A stretch of 5,322 nt of DNA from Nitrospirae bacterium RBG_13_39_12 (GCA_001805125.1 MHEF01000042.1:1-5322); one strand, 5' to 3'; counted from the first letter of the stretch, positions 1-5,105 are shown. Numbers and translations are program-made. The notes: generated from the letters alone by a model not told the origin.

Positions 1-338
1 GGAAATGCAAGTATAGTCTGTGCCGTTACCATTGCTGATGGTGTATAAAGTAAACCCATAAAACCCAGCGGGCCACTCCTTGACAGGATGAGATATACAA
101 AAAGCCCGACAACAACAGGCGGAAGCCCCATAAAGGTATTCATAATACTAATAATCATCCCTCTTAAAGGAAATCGTCTAAAACCTATGTGGGCACCCAC
201 CAAAAGGCCTAAGACGGTTGCTATGATTAAGGCTGTGACAGAAACCTTGAGTGATAAGAAAATGATGCCGAGCAGCTCTGCATCAAGATTAAATATCAGT
301 AGGAATGCGTTTCTAAAACCTTCTATTATAGATTCCAT
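1..338 (-). CDS. tupB: Tungstate ABC transporter permease TupB, 3' end cut off by window edge
   Basis: Inner-membrane permease of the tungstate ABC importer, which would receive tungstate from TupA and move it with an ATPase TupC that is not in this window. The first 112 residues are visible. A hydrophobic segment spans about residues 22-50 and a second about 61-85, joined by a short basic cytoplasmic loop (GFRRFPLRG). The motif NTFMGLPPVVVGL (about 67-79), followed by SRSGPLG and LLYTPSAM, is characteristic of the TupB branch of CysU/ModB-type permeases. ATG at 338 is the first start after an in-frame TAG; no clear Shine-Dalgarno precedes it. It lies on the same strand as the tupA-tupA-porin operon but is separated from it by a terminator hairpin and an opposite-strand microgene, so it probably has its own promoter. 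A CysT/ModB permease is the alternative, but the motif and two neighbouring TupA genes favour tungstate. Confidence 0.88.
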   Translation of the reverse strand, partial: MESIIEGFRNAFLLIFNLDAELLGIIFLSLKVSVTALIIATVLGLLVGAHIGFRRFPLRGMIISIMNTFMGLPPVVVGLFVYLILSRSGPLGFMGLLYTPSAMVTAQTILAF

Positions 339-357
339 ATTGTTATTCTAACTTAAA

Positions 358-363
358 ATTATA
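358..363 (-). promoter_or_regulatory. Putative -10 box of tupB
   Basis: Read on the minus strand this is a perfect TATAAT, 19 bp upstream of the tupB ATG. No acceptable -35 hexamer lies 16-18 bp upstream (the sequence there is AGCAGT-like). That would suit an activator-dependent promoter. The predicted transcription start is near 351, giving a leader of only about 13 nt. Sequence match only. Confidence 0.4.
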
Positions 364-394
364 ACTGCTTATTCATTGTAACTGCTTATTCATT
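362..394. repeat. 17-bp tandem direct repeat upstream of tupB
   Basis: The 16-mer TAACTGCTTATTCATT occurs at 362-377 and again, identically, at 379-394, a period of 17 bp. Each copy contains ATTCATT (AATGAAT on the minus strand), a motif also found in the lysR/tupA divergent region. The copies lie just upstream of and touching the putative tupB -10 box, where an activator could bind, and end at the TTGACA of the divergent microgene promoter. They could instead be one of the short repeat tracts seen in other spacers of this window, since CTGCTTA also occurs at 2975-2981. Confidence 0.75.
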
Positions 395-420
395 TGACAG
401 ACTGATATTTCTATGATAAT
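394..420 (+). promoter_or_regulatory. Putative sigma-70 promoter of the 27-aa microgene
   Basis: A perfect TTGACA (394-399) is followed after 15 bp by GATAAT (415-420), which matches five of six bases of TATAAT. The spacer is shorter than the optimal 17 bp. The predicted start near 427 leaves a leader of about 29 nt that contains the strong ribosome-binding site at 438-446. An imperfect dyad (CTGAT at 402-406, ATCAG at 425-429) flanks the -10 region and might bind a regulator. Confidence 0.45.
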
Positions 421-455
421 TTGAATCAGATTCTGTTAAAGGAGGTGTAACATAC

Positions 456-539
456 ATGTCTTGTAAACCAAAAGGCACACCTTGTTCGTCTTCCAAGAAG
501 ACTGCTTCAAAATCAAAGGCAAAAAAGACAAAAAAGTAA
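456..539 (+). CDS. Lysine/serine-rich 27-residue microprotein with two cysteines
   Basis: Short gene of unknown function. It begins MSCKPKGTPC and continues as a Ser/Lys-rich tail ending in KAKKTKK. It has 11 lysines, no acidic residues, no hydrophobic segment, and two cysteines spaced C-x6-C (residues 3 and 10). The case for translation is the ribosome-binding site AAAGGAGGTG (438-447) at good distance from the ATG, a candidate promoter upstream, and a hairpin 25 bp after the stop. It is transcribed opposite to every tup gene around it. The composition would suit binding to nucleic acid or another polyanion, and the cysteines could bind metal or form a disulfide; both are guesses. I do not recognise a family. 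The overlapping 70-codon frame on the other strand starts inside the terminator hairpin and is less convincing. Confidence 0.6.
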   Translation: MSCKPKGTPCSSSKKTASKSKAKKTKK

Positions 540-564
540 TCTGAAACCTTTTTATTAGAAAAAT

Positions 565-603
565 ATATTATGGGGCGGCTGTATAACAGCCGCCCCATAA
601 TAT
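565..603 (-). terminator. Strong hairpin terminator after the porin gene, possibly bidirectional
   Basis: A perfect inverted repeat with 18-bp arms (565-582 and 586-603) and a 3-nt loop. Its core is GGGGCGGCTGT paired with ACAGCCGCCCC. On the minus strand it begins 5 bp after the porin stop codon and is followed by a T-rich stretch (TATATTTTTCT), as expected of an intrinsic terminator for the tupA-tupA-porin operon. On the plus strand it also follows the microgene, but the trailing sequence is only ATAATATC-like, so termination in that direction is less certain. Confidence 0.85.
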
Positions 604-607
604 CTGC

Positions 608-2101
608 TTAGAAGTAAAACTGCATCATTGCCCTGTATCTGTTGTCGTGCTGGTCATCAACGGAAACAGTCGAGCCAGGAACGAGAATAAATTCCCTTGT
701 CAGATAACTATAATCCACAAATAGTTTCAGGTTGTGATTATAAAAGTAATAGTTGAGACCAACTGTGTATTCCTGCAGGTTATCCTCAATGGCGTTATTA
801 GTTCCTCCATTAACACTCACCGGATTGAGTCCAGAAGCAAATGATTTTGCTAAGGTATTATCTTCCAGTCTTTCCACATAGGCATATCTTGCAACCACTT
901 CGAATTTTTTTGGTATTATGAAGTAGCCTGCATCAAGTCTGTACCCAAATCTGTCCCATGTATCCCCGCCTGACCTGTCTTGTTCAAACCTTTCATAACC
1001 ATATTCAGCGTCAGCAGAAAAACCTCTGTACCTGAACAGGGCAGCAAGATTGTATCCGGAACCTTTATAATCATAGGAATCCACTGATAGTTCTTTCCCG
1101 TCTGCTGAACTCCGGACTTTGTTCAACCGGTCTGTATCGTGAAAACCTGAGACGAGGAAACAGACCTTGGGGGTTTCATTGTAGTCTATGTCTCCCTGCT
1201 GGATTAAATTGTATTTGCCGAAGGGATTTATGGAGATTCTGCCTACCCAGAGATGACCGCTGTCATGATTAGGGAGTCCCTTTGAATTCCTTCCATTATA
1301 AACACCAGCCCAGTACTGTAAGAATCCATCCTGTTCAAAGAGATTAATGTCGCCTTGAAGTTGAACTCCCTGAGATCTGAAGAGATGAAGACCACCTAAC
1401 GGGAACTTTGTAACGCTATCTTCATTACTGACCTGGAAATTGGCATTTCCGCCAGGCCATTTTTTTGTATCTTCCTTACCATCCGGGTCTGTCTCGCCGG
1501 AAAAAATACTGCGCTCGATACCATTAAGGTAAATCGCAGACTGCCAGAAGTGAAGACCATAAGGGAGCTTGGAACGTCCGAACTGGACCTGTGCATAGGG
1601 ATACTTTTTCCAGGTCACATATCCGTCGTGCAGGTTGACAAAGCCGGTCGGTTCTAACTGGATGTGAAAAAAATATGTCCAGTCTTTGTTGGGCGCATTT
1701 CCACTGAAAACGACCCTTGCTCTTCTTAAGAAGAAGTTGCTCCAGTCCTCATCGTTGGCATTGACTGTCCTGTCAAAGGGCAGGTAGGTATAACGGAACT
1801 GGAGAAATAGATTTGTTTTTAAGAAAAATTTTTCATCCGCGGTCTTTATATAAAAACCTTTGTCATACCCTGCCTGCAAGCCAGCTCCTCCGGATTCTGC
1901 TGCTTTTTTCTCAGTCTCAATAGGTTTTTTAGCCTCGGGCTGAGACTGCTTCTTTTCTAACTCCTCTACCCGGTTGAGGAGTTTTTGTATCTCACCTTTA
2001 AGCTGTTCTATCTCTGCGGAAGTGTCACCAGCCGTAACAGGTAGAGCCCATACCGAAAGGGAAAAAGCTAAAATTAACAGAAAAACATATAACCTTTTCA
2101 T
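608..2101 (-). CDS. Phosphate-selective porin O/P-type outer-membrane porin, probable tungstate/oxyanion channel
   Basis: Outer-membrane beta-barrel of 497 residues, a size fitting the OprO/OprP (Porin_O_P) family. Residues 1-24 form a Sec signal peptide (MKRLYVFLLILAFSLSVWAL, then cleavage likely after VTA). Residues about 28-52 are a heptad-rich coiled coil (EIEQLKGEIQKLLNRVEELE), followed by a Lys/Glu/Ala linker. The barrel starts near residue 80 with GFYIKTADEKFFLKTNLFLQ, the typical first strands of this family, and ends in MMQFYF with a terminal phenylalanine, the C-terminal signal recognised by the BAM machinery. The N-terminal coiled coil could mediate trimer formation or periplasmic contact. 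The gene is last in an operon with two tupA genes, 12 bp after the nearer one, so I infer that its substrate is tungstate or a related oxyanion rather than phosphate. No phosphate genes are in the window. The specificity is inference from context. Confidence 0.85.
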   Translation of the reverse strand: MKRLYVFLLILAFSLSVWALPVTAGDTSAEIEQLKGEIQKLLNRVEELEKKQSQPEAKKPIETEKKAAESGGAGLQAGYDKGFYIKTADEKFFLKTNLFLQFRYTYLPFDRTVNANDEDWSNFFLRRARVVFSGNAPNKDWTYFFHIQLEPTGFVNLHDGYVTWKKYPYAQVQFGRSKLPYGLHFWQSAIYLNGIERSIFSGETDPDGKEDTKKWPGGNANFQVSNEDSVTKFPLGGLHLFRSQGVQLQGDINLFEQDGFLQYWAGVYNGRNSKGLPNHDSGHLWVGRISINPFGKYNLIQQGDIDYNETPKVCFLVSGFHDTDRLNKVRSSADGKELSVDSYDYKGSGYNLAALFRYRGFSADAEYGYERFEQDRSGGDTWDRFGYRLDAGYFIIPKKFEVVARYAYVERLEDNTLAKSFASGLNPVSVNGGTNNAIEDNLQEYTVGLNYYFYNHNLKLFVDYSYLTREFILVPGSTVSVDDQHDNRYRAMMQFYF

Positions 2102-2105
2102 GAAG

Positions 2106-2116
2106 CACCTCCTTTA
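2106..2116 (-). promoter_or_regulatory. Ribosome-binding site of the porin, overlapping the tupA stop codon
   Basis: The minus-strand sequence TAAAGGAGGTG joins the TAA stop of the upstream tupA gene (2114-2116) to a near-perfect Shine-Dalgarno sequence ending 4 nt before the porin ATG at 2101. A ribosome finishing tupA would sit on this site, suggesting translational coupling of the two genes. Confidence 0.7.
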
Positions 2117-2929
2117 TTTTGCATTCGGTATAAACAACTGATTGCCATTCTTATCTTTAAATGATGCTATAGCCTTTTGTCCCTCTTTTGATATAAGCCA
2201 GTTTACAAACTGCATCGCCTCCTTATATTTGACATGTTTCTGTTTTTCTGGATTCACGGCCATTACTCCGTACTGATTAAACAAAACAGGATCGCCTTCA
2301 AGAACAATTATCATTTCAAGTTTATCGATATCTTTTGTTGCAAGCCATGTACCCCTATCTGTTAATGTATAGGCGCGCTTTTCATTGGCAACCCGCTGGG
2401 TTTTTTCCATTCCCTGTCCGACTTCCATATACCATTTTTGCCCTTTTGGATCTATGCCGGCCTTTTTCCATATGGATAATTCTTTTGTGTGTGTGCCGGA
2501 GTTATCTCCTCTCGATACAAAAAGCCAGCTGCCTTCCGCAATTTTACGGAATGCATCGGATACTGACTTCATCCCTGTTATCTTTGCAGGATCATCAGGT
2601 GGTCCTATAATAACAAAATCGTTATACATAACATCATGGCGGTTTGTAAAAAAACCTTCCTCAACAGCCTTTAATTCCAGTTCCTTGGCATGGACAAACA
2701 CTACATCCGCATCACCCCTTTTACCTATCTCAATAGCAGCGCCTGTACCGACAGCAACAACATCAATCTTGATTCCCGTCTTTTTTTCGAATATCGGCAG
2801 GATATAATCAAATAATCCTGAATTCTGTGTGCTCGTTGTTGAAGCACACAGAATCCTTGTTTCAGCAGATACATTCAAAGCAATAAATGTGAATAAAATC
2901 ATGATTAAAAAAATGCTCTTGAGTTTCAT
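2114..2929 (-). CDS. tupA: Tungstate-binding periplasmic protein TupA (paralogue 1, exported)
   Basis: Substrate-binding protein of the tungstate ABC importer, 271 residues, acting in the periplasm. Residues 1-22 are a Sec signal peptide with likely cleavage at VSA-ET. The mature protein opens with ILCASTTSTQNSGLFD (about 27-41), the Thr/Ser-rich oxyanion-binding loop of TupA proteins. It continues with VGTG (60-63), NDFVIIGPP (103-111), SRGDNSGT (139-146) and YTLTDRGT (187-194), all hallmarks of the family. Arg140 in SRGD falls at mature position 118 after the predicted cleavage; from memory, the equivalent arginine is reported to set tungstate selectivity in a Desulfovibrio TupA. AGGAGG lies 5 nt before the ATG and fixes the start. 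The gene is second in the operon, 49 bp after a paralogue and 12 bp before the porin. Molybdate or sulfate binding is less likely, because ModA and Sbp proteins lack these motifs. Confidence 0.92.
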   Translation of the reverse strand: MKLKSIFLIMILFTFIALNVSAETRILCASTTSTQNSGLFDYILPIFEKKTGIKIDVVAVGTGAAIEIGKRGDADVVFVHAKELELKAVEEGFFTNRHDVMYNDFVIIGPPDDPAKITGMKSVSDAFRKIAEGSWLFVSRGDNSGTHTKELSIWKKAGIDPKGQKWYMEVGQGMEKTQRVANEKRAYTLTDRGTWLATKDIDKLEMIIVLEGDPVLFNQYGVMAVNPEKQKHVKYKEAMQFVNWLISKEGQKAIASFKDKNGNQLFIPNAK

Positions 2930-2960
2930 TTTATCCTCCTGGCATAGTATTTATAGTTAA

Positions 2961-2995
2961 CTGCATATTGCTTACTGCTTACTTTTTATTGCTCA
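2961..2995. repeat. Degenerate heptamer tandem repeat across the tupA paralogue 2 stop
   Basis: Five successive 7-mers can be read on the plus strand: CTGCATA, TTGCTTA, CTGCTTA, CTTTTTA, TTGCTCA. The tract fills most of the spacer between the two tupA genes and includes the stop codon (2979-2981) and last codons of the upstream gene. Similar degenerate heptamer-like tracts lie upstream of tupB and at 5085-5105. This resembles the short heptanucleotide repeats known from the spacers of some bacteria; function unknown. Confidence 0.55.
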
Positions 2996-3761
2996 TTACA
3001 GTAAGAACTGCATCCGGATAAAAAAGATTAACTCTGTGCTTTTTATAATTTGCTATTAAATGTTGTCCTGCAGGTGATGTGACAAAGGCAATGAAATCCA
3101 TTGCCTCTCTATACTTAACCTCTGGGAATTTATCAGGATTGACTGCAATAACACTGTATAAATTTTTTAAAATAGGGGTACCTCTAAACAGAACTTTTAA
3201 ATCAATCTTTGTTTCATAGTTAAGGAATGTTCCTATATCTGTCAGCGTGTAAGCTCTCTTTTGATTAGCTATGATTAAAGTATCCCCCATCTTAGAACCT
3301 GTCTCAAAATACCACCCCTTCCCTTTTGGGTTAATACCCCCATCATCCCAGATATCTAATTCTTTGATGTTCGTACCCGAATCATCCCCTCTCGATACAA
3401 ATGGAGCTCCCTTCTCTGCGATTTCCTCAAATGCTTCTATCGCAGTTCTTAATTTACTGATACGCGCAGGGTCTTTTGGAGGGCCCACGATTACAAAATC
3501 ATTGTGCATGACCGCCCTTCTATTGACGCCATACCCTTCAGCTACAAACTTTTCCTCGCGGAAGGGATCATGAACGAAGAGCATATCAGCCTCACCCTTC
3601 TTTGCTGTTTTGATAGCCTTGCCGGTACCCACAGCGATAATCTCAACTTTGACGCCGTATTTCGTCGCTTTCTCATAAGCAGGTATGAGAATATCAAAAA
3701 GGCCTGATTGCTGAGTGCTCGTAGTTGATGCTATGATAAGTTTATTTTTTTCTTTCGGCAT
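2979..3761 (-). CDS. TupA-type tungstate-binding protein lacking a signal peptide (paralogue 2)
   Basis: A 260-residue TupA paralogue, first gene of the operon. It carries the full set of family motifs: IIASTTSTQQSGLFD (about 9-23), VGTG (44-47), NDFVIVGPP (87-95), SRGDDSGT (123-130, with the conserved Arg124) and YTLTDIGT (171-178). It is about half identical to its downstream neighbour by eye. Unlike that neighbour, it has no signal peptide: the binding domain begins within ten residues of MPKEKNK, a charged start. AAAGGAGG lies 4 nt before this ATG, and the frame upstream meets a TAA after 12 codons with no ATG, GTG or TTG and no hydrophobic stretch. As read, the protein would stay in the cytoplasm, possibly storing or sensing tungstate or delivering it to cofactor synthesis; this is inference. 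Alternatively its leader has been lost. The last residues (MSNKK) come from a heptamer repeat tract and are probably not ancestral. Confidence 0.85.
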   Translation of the reverse strand: MPKEKNKLIIASTTSTQQSGLFDILIPAYEKATKYGVKVEIIAVGTGKAIKTAKKGEADMLFVHDPFREEKFVAEGYGVNRRAVMHNDFVIVGPPKDPARISKLRTAIEAFEEIAEKGAPFVSRGDDSGTNIKELDIWDDGGINPKGKGWYFETGSKMGDTLIIANQKRAYTLTDIGTFLNYETKIDLKVLFRGTPILKNLYSVIAVNPDKFPEVKYREAMDFIAFVTSPAGQHLIANYKKHRVNLFYPDAVLTVMSNKK

Positions 3762-3833
3762 ACAGCCTCCTTTATTACATTCAATGAAGATTATATATTA
3801 TCGGGATAACTAGTATCTTTAGTTTACAGACAG

Positions 3834-3865
3834 ATTATAATTAGTTGTTGCAGGTATTAAGTCAA
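3834..3865 (-). promoter_or_regulatory. Putative promoter of the tupA-tupA-porin operon
   Basis: Read on the minus strand, TTGACT (3860-3865) precedes a perfect TATAAT (3834-3839) with a 20-bp spacer. That spacer is too long for efficient unaided sigma-70 use, a pattern seen at activator-dependent promoters. A LysR gene diverges from this region and half-site motifs lie just upstream. The start would fall near 3827, giving a leader of about 66 nt. A second TATAAT at 3790-3795 has no -35 partner. Confidence 0.45.
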
Positions 3866-3902
3866 ATTCATATTATTCATTAAACAAATGAATATTTTTC
3901 AT
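3866..3902. promoter_or_regulatory. Candidate LysR operator: array of ATTCAT half-sites
   Basis: Half-sites: ATTCAT at 3866-3871, ATTCAT at 3875-3880, inverted as ATGAAT at 3888-3893, and TTTCAT at 3897-3902. The middle pair forms a dyad TATTCATT-N5-AATGAATA (3874-3894) with 8-bp perfect arms. The half-sites come as two pairs, each with a 9-bp internal period. The array lies between the tupA operon's -35 region and the lysR promoter, the usual place for a LysR-type regulator to repress itself and activate the divergent operon. It is not a strict T-N11-A box centred on the dyad, and the region is AT-rich, so chance is possible. Confidence 0.4.
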
Positions 3903-3914
3903 AAATTATGCTCA

Positions 3915-3944
3915 TTGACACTATTTCCTTTCTCTACTTACAAT
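3915..3944 (+). promoter_or_regulatory. Near-consensus promoter abutting the lysR start codon
   Basis: A perfect TTGACA (3915-3920), an 18-bp spacer and TACAAT (3939-3944, five of six matches to TATAAT). The -10 box ends two bases before the ATG at 3947, so transcription would start at about 3950-3953, on or next to the second in-frame ATG (3953). There is no Shine-Dalgarno upstream of either ATG. Together these suggest a leaderless transcript. Confidence 0.5.
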
Positions 3945-3946
3945 AA

Positions 3947-4858
3947 ATGCCGATGGAAGACCACAGGCTAAGGGCATTCTGTCTCGTCGTCGAGATGAAA
4001 AGTTTTTCAAAAGCAGCAGAGGCTAAGTTCATGACCCAGTCTGCCATGAGTCACCTCATAAAAAGCCTTGAAGATGAGCTTGGAGTAAAGCTGCTTATTA
4101 GACACGCTAGAAATGTGACACCAACGCCTGCTGGAAGAATTTTTTTCAAACATGCCAAACAGATACTGGACCATTACAAAAAAATGGGAAACGATATCTT
4201 CACCCATGTCCATAAAGTAAAGGGACCTTTAAGTATTGGAGCAAGTACAACCGTAGCCACGTATCTCCTGCCCCAGGTCTTTTACGATTTTGCAAAGAAT
4301 TATCCTGAGGTTCAGATAGAGCTCTCAGTATCAAATACAGAAATGATAATCGACAACCTTATTGAGGGCAAACAAGAAATTGGGATTGTGGAAGGCAATA
4401 TAAAAAACAAAATAATCTTTTGTGAAGAGATTGCAGATGACGAGATATTCATAATAGCATCCGATGTAAATCCCCTGACAAAAAAACACCCCCTGACTCC
4501 TGATGACCTTATAACCCAACCATTCGTAATGCCAGAAACAGGTTCAGACATGAGGAAATTCATAGATGATTTTTTTCATAACACAAACATAAACACCGAT
4601 GATATAAAGGTATCAATGACCATCGGCAATCCCGATCTGATTGTTCAAATGGTACAGTCAGGTGTTGGCATATCTTTTGTCTCTAAATGGTCGGTTTTTA
4701 AGGCGATAAAAGACGACTCCGTCAAGTTGTTACATATCTCGGATAAAAAACTGAAGAGAAAATTCTATCTTGTAAGTATCGAGCAAAAGCCTTCAACAAT
4801 AGCAGGGATAACCTTCTGGGAATTTTTGAAAAGATTCAGACTTTTTGTGCCATTTTAA
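3947..4858 (+). CDS. LysR-type transcriptional regulator, probable regulator of the tup operon
   Basis: DNA-binding regulator of 303 residues, a normal length for the family. Residues about 5-64 form the winged helix-turn-helix: RLRAFCLVVEMKSFSKAAEA, then MTQSAMSHLIKSLEDELGVK with the recognition helix, then LLIRHARNVTPTPAG as the wing. A linker helix follows (FFKHAKQILDHYKKM). From about residue 90 comes the two-lobed effector-binding domain (GPLSIGASTTVATYLLP, IGIVEG, GVGISFVSKW). It diverges from the tupA-tupA-porin operon, so I infer that it controls tungstate uptake, with tungstate, molybdate or a sulfur compound as possible effector; it resembles CysB/CysL-like regulators only in a general way. 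The longest frame starts at 3947, but the second ATG (3953) fits the predicted transcription start better and would remove only MP. Its stop overlaps that of the convergent ORF. Confidence 0.9.
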   Translation: MPMEDHRLRAFCLVVEMKSFSKAAEAKFMTQSAMSHLIKSLEDELGVKLLIRHARNVTPTPAGRIFFKHAKQILDHYKKMGNDIFTHVHKVKGPLSIGASTTVATYLLPQVFYDFAKNYPEVQIELSVSNTEMIIDNLIEGKQEIGIVEGNIKNKIIFCEEIADDEIFIIASDVNPLTKKHPLTPDDLITQPFVMPETGSDMRKFIDDFFHNTNINTDDIKVSMTIGNPDLIVQMVQSGVGISFVSKWSVFKAIKDDSVKLLHISDKKLKRKFYLVSIEQKPSTIAGITFWEFLKRFRLFVPF

Positions 4859-5055
4859 GTTCTTCTTTCACCCAGTTTTCTATCAGAAAAAATATAGTTC
4901 ATTCTGAGCTGCAAGATTTTCACCAAGACATCTCCGCTATCTTCCCGGGAAATTTTTATTTTTACAGGATTTGTAATAATTGCTGCTTTTATGTCCAGCT
5001 TCCCAGCACAATGAACAAAATCTAATAGCTTTCTGTTACTTCCTATAACCCCCAT
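4855..5055 (-). CDS. Unrecognised 66-residue ORF convergent with lysR
   Basis: A small open frame of unknown function beginning MGVIGSNRKLLDFVHCAGKL and ending DRKLGERRT. By eye it alternates helix-like (NRKLLDFVHCAGKL) and strand-like (KAAIITNPVKIKIS, DVLVKILQ) stretches with a balanced mix of charged and hydrophobic residues, and codon use looks natural, so it may be a real protein or the 3' remnant of one. Against it: no Shine-Dalgarno before the ATG, no other start upstream before the in-frame stop at 5080-5082, and no promoter I can support. Its TAA and that of lysR share the palindrome TTAA (4855-4858). I cannot assign a family. It is the only candidate gene in the 321-bp stretch between lysR and the sensor gene. 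Confidence 0.35.
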   Translation of the reverse strand: MGVIGSNRKLLDFVHCAGKLDIKAAIITNPVKIKISREDSGDVLVKILQLRMNYIFSDRKLGERRT

Positions 5056-5069
5056 ATATTGAGACTTGA

Positions 5070-5089
5070 TACAATTGTTTTATATTGTA
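5070..5089. repeat. Small inverted repeat in the spacer before the sensor gene
   Basis: TACAAT (5070-5075) and ATTGTA (5084-5089) form 6-bp arms around an 8-bp centre. The left arm also overlaps the 8-bp palindrome ACAATTGT (5071-5078). It could be an operator for either flanking gene, but the spacer is very AT-rich and the arms are short. Confidence 0.25.
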
Positions 5090-5105
5090 ACTTGTAATTG
5101 GTAAT
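5085..5105. repeat. Three degenerate heptamers in the AT-rich spacer
   Basis: TTGTAAC, TTGTAAT and TGGTAAT follow each other directly. The rest of the spacer up to 5179 is AT-rich, with no promoter or gene that I can defend. The tract resembles the heptamer run between the two tupA genes in unit length though not in sequence. Confidence 0.5.

Noticed and set aside
88..351. 87-codon plus-strand frame over tupB
   Set aside because: It is the complement of clear TupB coding sequence and has no Shine-Dalgarno sequence.
386..598. 70-codon minus-strand frame antisense to the microgene
   Set aside because: Its ATG lies within the terminator hairpin, it has no ribosome-binding site, and it reads antisense to a better supported gene. 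Its sequence is mostly the complement of the Lys/Ser-rich coding.
2385..2807. 140-codon plus-strand frame over tupA paralogue 1
   Set aside because: It is a shadow frame of a gene with full family motifs, and no start signals precede it.
3762..3827. Possible molybdenum/tungsten cofactor riboswitch in the tupA leader
   Set aside because: The predicted leader is only about 66 nt, AT-rich and without the multi-stem structure expected of that RNA class.
3908..3946. 12-codon leader-peptide-like frame (ATG at 3908, TAA just before the lysR ATG)
   Set aside because: It overlaps the predicted lysR promoter, so it would not be transcribed from it, and there is no ribosome-binding site.
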